DNA from: Bosea sp. 685
GTDB taxonomy: Bacteria > Pseudomonadota > Alphaproteobacteria > Rhizobiales > Beijerinckiaceae
Length of the DNA stretch: 64,000 nucleotides
Assembly: GCF_031884435.1 (NCBI RefSeq)
Contig: NZ_CP134779.1
Coordinates: 4,774,001-4,838,000, forward strand
Reading direction: 5' to 3'
Shown piece by piece: positions 44,552 to 53,213 of the stretch (positions are counted from its first letter, which is position 1; each line of letters begins with the position of its first letter). The notes below the pieces were generated by a model. That model was given only the letters and a program-made list of their open reading frames with translations. It was not told the DNA's origin and ran no database searches. The position numbers were made by a program, and so were the translations under genes.

Positions 44552-47278
44552 ATGGCCACTAGCTTGCCCTGGAGCGTCAAGGGCGTTGATCCGCGCACCC
44601 GCGACGCCGCGAAAGCCGCAGCTCGCCGCGCCGGCATGACGCTTGGCGAATGGCTCGACAACAAGATTCGCGAAGAAGCCGCCGAGACGGAGCCTGAGCA
44701 GGCCGCCCCCGAGCAGCTCGACATCGCAGCGCTTTCGGAGCGTCTCGCCAGGCTGTCACAGGGACAGATGGACACCTCGCCACACGCGGCCGCCAGTGCC
44801 GCCCAGCAGGGTGGCGCCAATGAGCTCTCGCGCGGCGAGATCGACGCCGTGATCAATCAGGCGGCCGCCGTCGAGCGCCTGACCCGCGAATCCAGCGCCA
44901 AGACGGCCGGTGCGCTCGACTCGATCACCCGCTGGATCGAGAAGACCGAAAGCCGCATCACCTCCAGCGAGCGCGCCGCCGCCGAGCGCCAGGAGCGCGC
45001 GACCAGCGTCATCGCCGATGCGATCAAGACCATGGGCGAGCGCCTCGTCGAGATGGAGCGCAAGGCCAGCGACGCACAGCAGGCCCAAGCCCAGCCCAAG
45101 CCAATGCCTGCCCCGCGCCTCGCCTTCAGCCGCGACGGCCTGGCCGAGGCCGTGAACGACATTCGCACCCGCCAGCGCGTGCTCGACGTCGACGGGCAGG
45201 CCCAGCCGTCGCGGCGCGCGGCTCCGGAGAGCCGGATCGCGGCCCTGCGCCAGGATCTGCGCGAGCTGAGCAACCGGATCGTGCCCGCCTCGCCGGAGGC
45301 GGAGGCAGAGGCGCCGCCTCGGCGCATGCGGGCCACGCCGGCCCAGCATCCGACCCCTGCTTCAACCCCGATCCAGGGCAACCCGATCGAGGCGATGCTG
45401 GCCGATCTCGGCGCGCGGCTCGACAAGCTCGACAGGCGCGACCGCCTGGACCCGATCATCAAGCCGCTGGCGCGGATCGAGTCGGACGTCTCGCGCCTGT
45501 CGCAGGAGCGTTCGGCCGAGGGCTATCAGCGCTTCGAGCTCGAAATCGCCCATCTCGCCGCCAAGGTCGATGCGCTCGTCGCGCGCGGCGGCGACCGCAG
45601 CGTCATCGCCCCGGTCCTGCGCGATATCGCCGAATTGCGCGACATGGTGCAGGCACCGGCCGCCGACCCCCGCATGGACACGCTTTCGCGGCAGATCTCG
45701 TCGCTATCCACGGAACTGGCGCAATTGCGCGAAGCGCAGCCGGACGGGCGCGATATCCGCAGCCTCTCGCAGGCGATCGAGGATGTGCGCGACGCCATCC
45801 TGTCCGACCGCGCCCATGACCGCCAGGCCGATCCCGCGCAACTGACCTCGCTGTCGCGGCAGATCGAGAATCTGGCCGACAAGATCGAGACCTTGCCGGC
45901 GATGCGGCCCGAGGTGATCAACGCCCAGGCAGAACAGCTCGCGGCGCGGCTCAACGAAATGGACGCCTCGGGACGCGGTGTCTCGCATGTCCTGTCCGAT
46001 CGCATCGAGGCGCTGGTTATCCGGCTGGAGGATATGGCCGGCCGACAGCCCGACCAGCTCGAGAGTCGCATCGACGCCCTGCAGGAGAGCATCGAGACCC
46101 TGGCCGAGCAGGGCCCGGTCGCCGTGACGCGGCAGATCGAGGCCCTGGCCGGCCGCATCGAGAGCCTGGCTGCGGCGAGCAACCTGTCCCAGATCATCAG
46201 CGAGGGCAAAGGCCCGCAAATCGCCCGCGTTGATCTGCGCCCGATCGAGGACATGCTGCGCGGCCTTGCCGAGAAGATCGACGAGGCTGGTCGCCCCGGC
46301 GCGGAAACCGACGCCTTCGACGCGCTGGAGCAGCAGATCTCCGGCCTCGCCCAGCGGCTCGACAGCGCCGCCGCGACGCGCTCCGCCGAGACCGGCATCG
46401 AGCGGACATTGCAGGATCTCGTCGTCCATCTGCAGACGCTGCGGCAGGACACCACCGCCGCGGCCGAGCACGCGGCGCGCGCCGCCATGGCCGATATGGG
46501 GAGCAAAAGCGGGCCGGCCAGCGGCATCGCCGAAATCAGCAACCTCCTCTCGGGCCTGCGCGACACCCATGTCTCCTCCGGCCGCGAGACGCAGGACGCG
46601 ATCGGCGCCGTCCACCAGACGCTTGAAACCGTGATCTCGCGGCTCGCCAGCATCGAGGCCGAACTTGCCGCCGAGCGGCAAGGCCCGGCCCCACGCCCGG
46701 TGATGCCGCCCCGCCATGCCGAACAAGCGCAGTCGGCCGCCCGTGCGCCGGAGCCGGCCGCAAGCCTCAGCATCGCCCAAGAAGACCGCATCGCCGCAGA
46801 CCGCATCGCCACTGAGCGCCCGCGCGCGGGCCAGCCCGAGGCATCCTCACCGGTCGCGGCCTCGCTTGATCTGCCGCTGGAGCCCGGCTCGGGCCGCCCG
46901 CGCGTCAGCACCACCACCACGCCGCAGGACGCGCAATCGGTCCGCCAGAGCCTGATCGCCGCAGCAAGGCGCTCCGCCAAGGCCGCGACCGAAGCCACCA
47001 CGACGCCGACCGCGACGAGCGAGCCCGCCAAGGGCAGCGGCCGCCTGAAGGAGATTATGGAGAAGCGCCGCAAGCCGCTTCTGCTCGGCCTCGCCGCGCT
47101 CGTACTCGCCATGGGCACCGCCCATGTCGTGACCGGCGCGCTGCAAGGCGGCGGCACGGGCAAGCCGGTCAGCGCCGAGGCAGTCGACATCCCAGCAGTG
47201 CCGGCTGCTCCGATTCCCGCCCCGGTGACGCCGACGCCGGCGCCCGCCAAGGACCAGACCTCCGCCCTCCCCCCGTGA
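44552..47278 (+). CDS. PodJ-like polarity/localisation factor, N-terminal coiled-coil part
   Basis: A 908-residue protein. The N-terminus LPWSVKGVDPRTRDAAKAAARRAGMTLGEWL (read in pieces) is the conserved start of rhizobial PodJ/SEL1 localisation factors. A long coiled-coil region (about 45-700) and an Ala/Pro-rich stretch follow, then a transmembrane helix near 852-875 (PLLLGLAALVLAMGTAHVVTG). It stops at TGA 47276-47278. The Sel1 repeats that normally follow the helix in one chain are encoded by the next gene in the -1 frame, so this is probably half of a split protein. A 15-bp duplication at 46781-46810 gives EDRIAADRIA. Confidence 0.85.
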   Translation: MATSLPWSVKGVDPRTRDAAKAAARRAGMTLGEWLDNKIREEAAETEPEQAAPEQLDIAALSERLARLSQGQMDTSPHAAASAAQQGGANELSRGEIDAVINQAAAVERLTRESSAKTAGALDSITRWIEKTESRITSSERAAAERQERATSVIADAIKTMGERLVEMERKASDAQQAQAQPKPMPAPRLAFSRDGLAEAVNDIRTRQRVLDVDGQAQPSRRAAPESRIAALRQDLRELSNRIVPASPEAEAEAPPRRMRATPAQHPTPASTPIQGNPIEAMLADLGARLDKLDRRDRLDPIIKPLARIESDVSRLSQERSAEGYQRFELEIAHLAAKVDALVARGGDRSVIAPVLRDIAELRDMVQAPAADPRMDTLSRQISSLSTELAQLREAQPDGRDIRSLSQAIEDVRDAILSDRAHDRQADPAQLTSLSRQIENLADKIETLPAMRPEVINAQAEQLAARLNEMDASGRGVSHVLSDRIEALVIRLEDMAGRQPDQLESRIDALQESIETLAEQGPVAVTRQIEALAGRIESLAAASNLSQIISEGKGPQIARVDLRPIEDMLRGLAEKIDEAGRPGAETDAFDALEQQISGLAQRLDSAAATRSAETGIERTLQDLVVHLQTLRQDTTAAAEHAARAAMADMGSKSGPASGIAEISNLLSGLRDTHVSSGRETQDAIGAVHQTLETVISRLASIEAELAAERQGPAPRPVMPPRHAEQAQSAARAPEPAASLSIAQEDRIAADRIATERPRAGQPEASSPVAASLDLPLEPGSGRPRVSTTTTPQDAQSVRQSLIAAARRSAKAATEATTTPTATSEPAKGSGRLKEIMEKRRKPLLLGLAALVLAMGTAHVVTGALQGGGTGKPVSAEAVDIPAVPAAPIPAPVTPTPAPAKDQTSALPP
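46781..46810. repeat. 15-bp tandem duplication in the PodJ-like gene
   Basis: GAAGACCGCATCGCC (46781-46795) and GCAGACCGCATCGCC (46796-46810) differ at two bases and are in frame. Confidence 0.75.
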
Positions 47279-48117
47279 CCGCTCCGACGATCAGCGCGGC
47301 GCCCTCCTTCGTGAGCCCCGCCCAGGCCGCCATCACCATCCCGGAAAGCGCAGCTCCGGCCACGGAACCGCTTCCGGCCGCTTTGGCGCCTCCCGTCCAG
47401 ACCCCCGTCCTGACGGTCACGGGCATCGACGACCTTCCGACCGGGCTCGGCAGCGTGGGCCTGCGCAAGGCAGCGCTCGCGGGCGATGCACGCGCGGTCT
47501 ACGAGGTCGCCAGTCGCGCGGTCGACGGTCCGGGCTCCGCCCGCGACCCCAAGCTGGCGCTGCGCCTGTTCGAGCGCGCCGCAGTGGCCGGGCTCGCCCC
47601 AGCCCAGTTCCGCCTCGGCAATATGTTCGAGAAGGGCATCGGCACCACGCGCGACGCCTCCCTGGCGCGGGTCTGGTACACGCGCGCCGCCGAGCGCGGC
47701 AACGCCAAGGCCATGCACAACCTCGCCGTGCTGCATGCCGAAGGCGCCGCCGGCAAGCCCGACTACGCCACCGCGACGGAGTGGTTCCGCAAGGCTGCGG
47801 AACTGGGCGTGCGCGACAGCCAGTACAATCTCGCCATCCTGCTCGGGCGCGGCCTCGGTGCGCCGACCGATCTCGGCCAATCCTATCTCTGGTTCTCCAT
47901 CGCCGCCGCCCAGGGCGACGAAGACGCCAGCCGCAAGCGCGACGAGGTCGCCCAGCGCCTGAGCCCCGGCGATCTCGCCACCGCCAAGGCCGCCGCCGAG
48001 AGCTGGAAGCCGAAGGCGCTCGAAGCCACCGCCAACGACGTGCCCCCACCCAGCAAGGGCTGGGACGAGGCGCCGAGCGCGACCACCAAAAAGCCCGCCA
48101 AGCCGGCGCACAGCTGA
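47275..48117 (+). CDS. Sel1-repeat periplasmic part of the PodJ-like protein
   Basis: A 280-residue product if started at GTG 47275, which overlaps the upstream TGA (GTGA). After a Pro/Ala linker it has four Sel1-like repeats (about 70-215), e.g. AQFRLGNMFEKGIGTTRD, AMHNLAVLHAEGAAG and SQYNLAILLGRGLGAP, ending with a Lys/Pro tail. It has no signal peptide of its own. The preceding frame ends just after a transmembrane helix, so this part would lie in the periplasm only if joined to it. Joining needs one extra C in the run of six C at 47269-47274 or a -1 ribosomal shift at C-CCC-CCG. Confidence 0.8.
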   Translation: MTAPTISAAPSFVSPAQAAITIPESAAPATEPLPAALAPPVQTPVLTVTGIDDLPTGLGSVGLRKAALAGDARAVYEVASRAVDGPGSARDPKLALRLFERAAVAGLAPAQFRLGNMFEKGIGTTRDASLARVWYTRAAERGNAKAMHNLAVLHAEGAAGKPDYATATEWFRKAAELGVRDSQYNLAILLGRGLGAPTDLGQSYLWFSIAAAQGDEDASRKRDEVAQRLSPGDLATAKAAAESWKPKALEATANDVPPPSKGWDEAPSATTKKPAKPAHS

Positions 48118-48130
48118 ACTGACGACATGA

Positions 48131-48152
48131 CAGGCGCGAAAGCGCCTGTTTT
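48131..48152 (+). terminator. rho-independent terminator after the PodJ-like genes
   Basis: CAGGCGC (48131-48137) and GCGCCTG (48142-48148) form a 7-bp GC-rich stem with a GAAA tetraloop, followed by TTTT. It lies 14 bp after the stop of the Sel1 gene. Confidence 0.9.
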
Positions 48153-48333
48153 CGCTTGCAACGTCACGGTTTCGACGCGTTGGCGCGCCATGACAGGATG
48201 AGGCCTCCAGTCACCGGCCGGGACAAAACTCCCTTTTTCGCAACGATAAGGATTTGTCTAACCCGATTGGTGCAATCTGGGACGATCCGGCGCCGGGCTT
48301 CAGCAAAAGCGCGCCGGGACGCGAGGACCAAGG

Positions 48334-49263
48334 GTGCAGATCTACCTTCCGATCGCCGAACTCCCGATCAGCATCCTGATGGTGCTGGGCCTCAGCGGCG
48401 CGGTCGGCTTCATCTCCGGCCTGTTCGGCGTCGGCGGCGGCTTCCTGCTGACGCCGCTCTTGATCTTCCTCGACATTCCGCCCGCGGTCGCGGTCGCGAC
48501 CGTCGCCGCGCAGGTCGCCGGCTCCTCGACCACCGGCGTCCTGACCTATTGGCGAAGGCGCGCGCTCGACTTCAAGCTCGGCGGCGTCCTCGTCGCCGGC
48601 GGCATATTGGGCACCGTGCTCGGCGTGCTGTTCTTCAACCTGATGCGCAGGCTCGGCCAGCTCGAGCTCGTCATCACCCTGTCCTATGTGACCCTGTTCA
48701 CGATCATCGGCGGCCTGATGCTCTACGACGCCCTGCGGGCGATGTGGCGCGTGCGGTCGGGCAAGCCGGCGCGGTTGCGGCGGCGGGCCGGGACGCATCC
48801 CTGGTGGATGGGCCTGCCGCTGCGGATGCGCTTCTACCGCTCCCAGCTCTACGCCAGCGTGATCCCGATCGCGCTGCTGGCGATCGTGATCGGCTTCATC
48901 GGCGCGGTGCTGGGCGTCGGCGGCGGCTTCATCCTGGTGCCGGCGCTGATCTATTTCTTCCGCATCCCGACCGCTGTCGTCGTCGGCACCTCGCTGTTCC
49001 AGATCCTGGTGACGATGACCGGCGCGACCATCCTGCACGCGCTGACCAACCAGTCGGTCGACCTGATCCTGGCGGTTCTCCTGCTGCTGGGCGGCGTCGT
49101 CGGCGCGCAGTTCGGCGGGCGCGCGGCGCGCAACCTCAATGTCGAATCCTTCCGCATGTTGCTGGCGCTGCTGATCCTCTCCGTCGGCCTGCGCTTCGCC
49201 ATCGAATTGTTCATCGCGCCGACCGAGCCCTTCTCCGTGATCGTGACGGAGGGCATACGATGA
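48334..49263 (+). CDS. sulfite exporter TauE/SafE family membrane protein
   Basis: A 309-residue inner-membrane protein with eight or more hydrophobic segments. Duplicated family motifs are clear: SGLFGVGGGFLLTPLLIFLDIP near residue 28 and GAVLGVGGGFILVPALIYFFRIP near residue 190. The start is GTG 48334 with a GAGG stretch upstream. The stop overlaps the next gene (ATGA at 49260-49263). The pairing with a TIGR02186 protein is conserved in Hyphomicrobiales. The transported anion is unknown. Confidence 0.88.
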   Translation: MQIYLPIAELPISILMVLGLSGAVGFISGLFGVGGGFLLTPLLIFLDIPPAVAVATVAAQVAGSSTTGVLTYWRRRALDFKLGGVLVAGGILGTVLGVLFFNLMRRLGQLELVITLSYVTLFTIIGGLMLYDALRAMWRVRSGKPARLRRRAGTHPWWMGLPLRMRFYRSQLYASVIPIALLAIVIGFIGAVLGVGGGFILVPALIYFFRIPTAVVVGTSLFQILVTMTGATILHALTNQSVDLILAVLLLLGGVVGAQFGGRAARNLNVESFRMLLALLILSVGLRFAIELFIAPTEPFSVIVTEGIR

Positions 49264-50033
49264 GACGCTCCCTCGCCATCCTGCTGCTGGCGACACTGTC
49301 CGCGCTCACGGCCGCCTCGGCGCGCGCCGAGACATTGATCGCGGCGATGTCGAGCCATCAGATCCAGATCAACTCCAACTATACCGGCGACCAGCTCACA
49401 GTCTTCGGGCTGGTCGAGCGCGACGGGCGCACCGCCGCGCGCGGCGATCCCTACGACATCATCGTCACCGTGCGCGGCCCGCGGCGCATGCTCCTGGTGC
49501 GTGAAAAGGAGCGGCTCGGGCCGATCTGGATCAACCGCACCCAGCGGCGCTTTCCCGACAACTCGATCTTCCTGACGGTGGCGAGCAATCGGCCGCTCAA
49601 CGAGATCATGAGCGAGGAGACCGCGCGGCGCGAGCGGATAGGCCTTGAAAACGCCCAGCGCCTGCCCGATCCCGGGCTCGATTTCGGCCGGACGACAGCG
49701 CGCTTCAAGGACGGCATGATCCGCATCCTCGAGGAGAAGGGGCTCTATTCCCAGGAGGCGCGCGGCGTCACCTTCCTTTCCAACACGCTGTTCAGCGCGC
49801 CGATCCCGGTGCCGGCCACGGCGCCGACCGGCTCCTACGAGATCGACATCGTGCTCTATGCCGGCGGCGTGCCGCTGGCCCGGCAATCGACCAATTTCGA
49901 GGTGGTCAAATCCGGCATCGAACAGCGCCTGGCCACGGGCGCCTATGAGCATTCCCTGCTCTACGGCCTCGCGACCGTCGCGCTTGCGCTGTTCTTCGGG
50001 TGGCTGTCCAGCGTCGTCTTCCGCAAGGATTGA
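49260..50033 (+). CDS. TIGR02186 family periplasmic membrane-anchored protein
   Basis: A 257-residue protein. A signal peptide (MRRSLAILLLATLSALTAASARA) leads into a beta-rich periplasmic domain (SSHQIQINSNYTGDQLTVFG; VTVRGPRRMLLVREKERLGPIW) and a C-terminal transmembrane helix (LLYGLATVALALFFGWLSSVVF) with a short cytoplasmic tail. I recognise it as TIGR02186, whose members accompany TauE-type transporters. A periplasmic partner or assembly factor for the transporter is inferred; no biochemical role is known to me. Translation is coupled to the upstream gene. Confidence 0.85.
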   Translation: MRRSLAILLLATLSALTAASARAETLIAAMSSHQIQINSNYTGDQLTVFGLVERDGRTAARGDPYDIIVTVRGPRRMLLVREKERLGPIWINRTQRRFPDNSIFLTVASNRPLNEIMSEETARRERIGLENAQRLPDPGLDFGRTTARFKDGMIRILEEKGLYSQEARGVTFLSNTLFSAPIPVPATAPTGSYEIDIVLYAGGVPLARQSTNFEVVKSGIEQRLATGAYEHSLLYGLATVALALFFGWLSSVVFRKD

Positions 50034-50036
50034 GCT

Positions 50037-50141
50037 CTGGAGCAGTTTCCGATCCCAGCGGATCGTTCAATTGCTCCAGCCTTTTGGTTTAACGCGTTTT
50101 CTTCACGCGAACCGGTGTCCGCTTCGCTCGAAAACGCTCTG
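50037..50141. repeat. dispersed mosaic palindromic element, copy B
   Basis: CTGGAGCAGTTTCCGATCC at the left end and CGAAAACGCTCT at the right end match copy A (12871-12976) over the full length, including TTTAACGCGTTTTCTTCACG and GAACCGGTGTCC. It exactly fills the gap between the convergent TIGR02186 and moeA genes, ending 4 bp before the moeA stop. Confidence 0.88.
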
Positions 50142-50145
50142 ACCT

Positions 50146-51399
50146 TCAGCCGATCAGCAGGCCATAGGCGAAGAAGGGCGCGATCGTCCCCTCCTCGATC
50201 CGTGTCAGGCCCTCCGTGAGCTCGACCAGCCCGTCTGTGCGGGTCAATGAGGTCAGGACGCCGGCCCCGTCCTGCGGGTGCTTGCGCGCGACCATGACGC
50301 CGTCGGCGGCCGGCGTCAGCGAGACCCGGACATATTCGCGCCGGCCCGCCTTCTTGACGTAGGGAAAGCCGAGCCGCACCGGCAGCGGCGTCGGCGCGAC
50401 ATAAGCGGCGCCCGCAAGCCGCGCGAGCAGCGGCCGCGCGACGAAGGCGAAGGTGACGAAGACCGCGACCGGATTGCCGGGCAAGCCGATGAAGGGCGTG
50501 GCCCCGACGAGCCCCATCGCGACGGGACGGCCGGGCTTGATGCCGATGCGCCAGAACGCCAGCGAGCCGGCGCGCTCGACCGCCGCCTTGACGTGGTCCT
50601 CCTCGCCGGTCGAGACGCCGCCCGAGGTCAGGATCAGATCGCAGGACGCCGTCGCCTCGGAGAGGCGCCGCGCCAGGCTGACAGGCTCGTCGCGCAGAAT
50701 GCCGAGATCGACGACCTCGGCGCCGGCGCGCGCGACCATGGCGCGCAGCAAGCTGCGATTGGCGTCGTAGATCGCCGCGGGCGCAAGCGCTTCGCCCGGC
50801 TCGGTCAATTCGTCGCCGGTCGAGAAGATCGCGACGCGCGGCCGGCGATGAACGCTCACTTCGATCAGCCCGAGCGCCGCCAAGAGCGCGAGATCCTGCG
50901 GCCGCAGGCGCTGGCCAGCCTTCAGGGCGGTCTCGCCGCGCGCGATATCCTCCCCCGCCGGGCGGGCATTGGCGCCGATCTTCAGCCCGGCGGGCAGCCT
51001 GACGAAGCCGTCGTCGAGCCCGACATCCTCCTGCATGAAGACCGTATCGGCATCTGGCGGCATCGGCGCGCCGGTGAAAACCCGCACCGCGACGCCCGCC
51101 GTCGCGGTGCGGGACGCATCCGCCCCCGCCGCGACGCGGCCCGACAAGCGCAAGCGGCTCTCGCCAGCGGAGGCCAGATCGGCGAAGCGCACGGCATAGC
51201 CATCGACCGCCGAATTGGCGAAGGGCGGCAGGTCGAGCCTCGCCACGACATCCCGCGCCAGCACCCGGCCATCGGCCTCAGTGAGCGCGACATTCTGCAG
51301 TCCCGCCAATGGCGCGACCAGGGAGCCGGCGCGCTCCGCCGCCTGCTCGACGCTCATCAACGCGCCGAAGGCTTCCTCATCCTTGCTGAGCTGGGCCAT
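50146..51399 (-). CDS. moeA: molybdopterin molybdotransferase
   Basis: Inserts molybdate into adenylyl-molybdopterin in the last step of molybdenum cofactor synthesis (417 aa). Signatures are GGVSTGEEDHVKAA near residue 235, GLPGNPVAVFVTF near 290 and FSTGDELTEPGEALAPAAIYDANR near 180. ATG 51399 lies 7 bp after the mobB stop; the longer frame would translate three 15-bp repeats. Its presence after the formate dehydrogenase genes matches the enzyme's need for Mo cofactor. Confidence 0.94.
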   Translation of the reverse strand: MAQLSKDEEAFGALMSVEQAAERAGSLVAPLAGLQNVALTEADGRVLARDVVARLDLPPFANSAVDGYAVRFADLASAGESRLRLSGRVAAGADASRTATAGVAVRVFTGAPMPPDADTVFMQEDVGLDDGFVRLPAGLKIGANARPAGEDIARGETALKAGQRLRPQDLALLAALGLIEVSVHRRPRVAIFSTGDELTEPGEALAPAAIYDANRSLLRAMVARAGAEVVDLGILRDEPVSLARRLSEATASCDLILTSGGVSTGEEDHVKAAVERAGSLAFWRIGIKPGRPVAMGLVGATPFIGLPGNPVAVFVTFAFVARPLLARLAGAAYVAPTPLPVRLGFPYVKKAGRREYVRVSLTPAADGVMVARKHPQDGAGVLTSLTRTDGLVELTEGLTRIEEGTIAPFFAYGLLIG

Positions 51400-51406
51400 G
51401 ACGTCC

Positions 51407-51967
51407 TCACTCTTCCCCGTGTCGCCCTTGCCCGTGTCGCTGCTGCCTGTGCCGCCGCGCCAGCACGGCAGCAAGCGGCTCGGCCGCCGCCAATGCGATA
51501 TCGGCAACCGCCGCAATGTCGTCGAGAGCGACGACCGGGCGCCCCGCCTCGGGAAAGGCGCTGTCGCTCACGACGGCCACGATGCTCGGATCATCGGGAT
51601 GCAAGGCCGGCTTGCCATTGGCCAGGCGGTGGATTTCGATCTTGGCGTGCGGGTCGCGCTTGAAGCCCTCGATGATGACGAGATCGACCGGTGACAGCCG
51701 CTCGAGCAATTCGCCGAGTTTCGCCTCCGGCTCGCCGCGCAACTCCCGCATCAGCGCCCAGCGCCGCTCCGAAGAGATCAGGACCTCGCGCGCGCCGGCC
51801 TGGCGATGCGCGTAGGAATCCTTGCCGGGCGTGTCGAGATCGAAGGCATGATGGGCGTGCTTGAGCGTCGAGACGCCGACGCCGCGACGGCCGAGCTCCG
51901 GGATCAATCGCGTCAGCAGCGTCGTCTTGCCCGCCCCGCTCCATCCCGCCAGACCGATCACGCGCAT
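51407..51967 (-). CDS. mobB: molybdopterin-guanine dinucleotide biosynthesis protein B
   Basis: A 186-residue GTP-binding partner of MobA in making the bis-MGD cofactor used by formate dehydrogenases. It has the P-loop GWSGAGKTTLL near residue 8, STLKHAHHAFDLDTPGKDS (the family's His-rich switch region) and LVIIEGFKRDPHAKIEIHR. ATG 51967 is chosen because it starts MRVIGLAGWSG right at the fold; the upstream ATG at 52003 would include 18-bp repeats. Its C-terminal codons carry 15-bp tandem repeats. Confidence 0.93.
   Translation of the reverse strand: MRVIGLAGWSGAGKTTLLTRLIPELGRRGVGVSTLKHAHHAFDLDTPGKDSYAHRQAGAREVLISSERRWALMRELRGEPEAKLGELLERLSPVDLVIIEGFKRDPHAKIEIHRLANGKPALHPDDPSIVAVVSDSAFPEAGRPVVALDDIAAVADIALAAAEPLAAVLARRHRQQRHGQGRHGEE
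51416..51460. repeat. three 15-bp tandem units at the mobB 3' end
   Basis: CCCGTGTCGCCCTTG (51416-51430), CCCGTGTCGCTGCTG (51431-51445) and the more diverged CCTGTGCCGCCGCGC (51446-51460) encode the mobB tail RRHRQQRHGQGRHGEE on the minus strand, just before the stop. Confidence 0.7.
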
Positions 51968-51977
51968 CGAGGGCCAT

Positions 51978-52013
51978 GTCTCCAAACAAAAACCGGTCTC
52001 CAAACAAAAACCG
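51978..52013. repeat. perfect 18-bp duplication carrying the terminator T-tract
   Basis: GTCTCCAAACAAAAACCG occurs twice in tandem (51978-51995 and 51996-52013). On the minus strand each copy reads CGGTTTTTG, so the T-run of the fdh terminator is duplicated between that terminator and mobB. Confidence 0.9.
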
Positions 52014-52030
52014 GGCGCGAAAGCGCCCGG
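52006..52030 (-). terminator. rho-independent terminator of the fdh operon
   Basis: On the minus strand CCGGGCGC (52030-52023), loop TTTC, GCGCCCGG (52018-52011) is followed by TTTTT. It stands 88 bp after the fdh gamma stop and before mobB, so mobB-moeA may have a separate promoter or depend on read-through. Confidence 0.88.
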
Positions 52031-52071
52031 CTGTCATCTTTCAGATTGCCTCTCGCGGTCAAGCAATCCGT

Positions 52072-52116
52072 CTTGGTCAGGACAGGCTTGGCGAGAACAG
52101 GCTTGGCGAGAACGAG
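52072..52116. repeat. three 15-bp tandem units just after the fdh gamma stop
   Basis: CTTGGTCAGGACAGG, CTTGGCGAGAACAGG and CTTGGCGAGAACGAG run without gaps from 52072 to 52116, ending 1 bp before the stop codon complement at 52118. Confidence 0.85.
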
Positions 52117-52117
52117 C

Positions 52118-53125
52118 TCACTCCGCCGGCTGCAGCGTCGGGCCGTCCGGCACATGGCCTTTCTGCATCTCCTCGGCGACCCAGAGCGAATGGTGCTCCT
52201 TGGCCCAGTTGAGATCGACCTCGCCGGAGCCCATCGCGTCGAAGGCGCCCTCCATGCCGATCGTGCCGATATAGATATGCGCCAGGATCGCCGCGACCAT
52301 CAGCACGGCGACGATGCCATGCACCACGTTCCAGAACTGCATGGTCAGCACGCCGCCGGAGAAGAACGGGAACAGCAGGTTGAGGCCAGAGAGCGAGAGG
52401 GCCGTGCCGCCGACCACCACTGTCCAGAACACGATCTTCTGGCCGCCATTGAAGCGCTTGGCCGGCGGGTGGCCCTTGCCGACGATGCCGCCGCCGGCGG
52501 CGAACCAACGGACATCGACCATGCCGGGGATGTTGTCCTTGATCCAGACGACGAACATCAGCGCGATGCCGAGCATGAACGGCCAGGCGAGGTAGTTATG
52601 CGCCCATTTCGCCACGACCGAGATATTGGTGAAGGTCTGCGGCCCGACCAATGGCAGCAGCACGAGCTTGCCGAAGGTGACGTTGAGCCCCGACAGCGCC
52701 AGCACGATGAAGCATGCGGCCGTCAGCCAGTGCATGAAGCGCTCAAAACCGTTGAAGCGCGTCAGCGTGCGGCCCGACAGGCCGGACTCGACCCGGATGC
52801 GGCCCCGCACGAGGTAGAACACCGCCAGCAGAAGCAGCGTGCCGAGCACCGCGACGGCGCCGATCTTGACCATGGCGCCCTGATGAAAGGCGCGCCATTC
52901 GCGCCCGGCGGGCCGCTCCAGCGTCGCGGCCTTGCCATCGGGAATGGTGATACGGCCCTTGAGCTCAGCCGAAGGATTGGCCTTCAGCGCGTCGAGGAAC
53001 TGCTGTTCCTTGACCGAGTCAGCAGTCGGGTTGACCTGCTGCGCAAAAGCCGGAACCGCCAGCGCGACAGCGAAGGTCAACAGCAGGCCGGTGACCAGGA
53101 GACGAAGGTGAGCGCCGAGACGCAT
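52118..53125 (-). CDS. formate dehydrogenase gamma subunit (cytochrome b556)
   Basis: Membrane anchor passing electrons from the beta subunit to quinone (335 aa). A signal-peptide-like start (MRLGAHLRLLVTGLLLTFAVALAVPAFA) precedes a periplasmic segment, one extra helix (VKIGAVAVLGTLLLLAVFYL) and the four-helix cytochrome b core. Candidate haem His residues are in FERFMHWLTA, KWAHNYLAW and NVVHGIVAVLMVAAILAHIYIG. The extended N-terminus is typical of alphaproteobacterial FDH gamma. GAGGAA eight bases upstream supports ATG 53125. It follows the beta subunit by 88 bp. Confidence 0.93.
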   Translation of the reverse strand: MRLGAHLRLLVTGLLLTFAVALAVPAFAQQVNPTADSVKEQQFLDALKANPSAELKGRITIPDGKAATLERPAGREWRAFHQGAMVKIGAVAVLGTLLLLAVFYLVRGRIRVESGLSGRTLTRFNGFERFMHWLTAACFIVLALSGLNVTFGKLVLLPLVGPQTFTNISVVAKWAHNYLAWPFMLGIALMFVVWIKDNIPGMVDVRWFAAGGGIVGKGHPPAKRFNGGQKIVFWTVVVGGTALSLSGLNLLFPFFSGGVLTMQFWNVVHGIVAVLMVAAILAHIYIGTIGMEGAFDAMGSGEVDLNWAKEHHSLWVAEEMQKGHVPDGPTLQPAE

Positions 53126-53213
53126 TGCGAAATTCCTCTCGCGAGATGAACCGGACATCCTGCTCGGGGGAACGCGCCCGACCTTGCGGCCGAGACGCGC
53201 CCCTCCCCCCGAG

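Noticed and set aside
45526..48111. An 861-codon minus-strand frame opposite the PodJ-like genes
   Set aside because: Antisense to coiled-coil and Sel1 coding sequence; composition is mirror low complexity.
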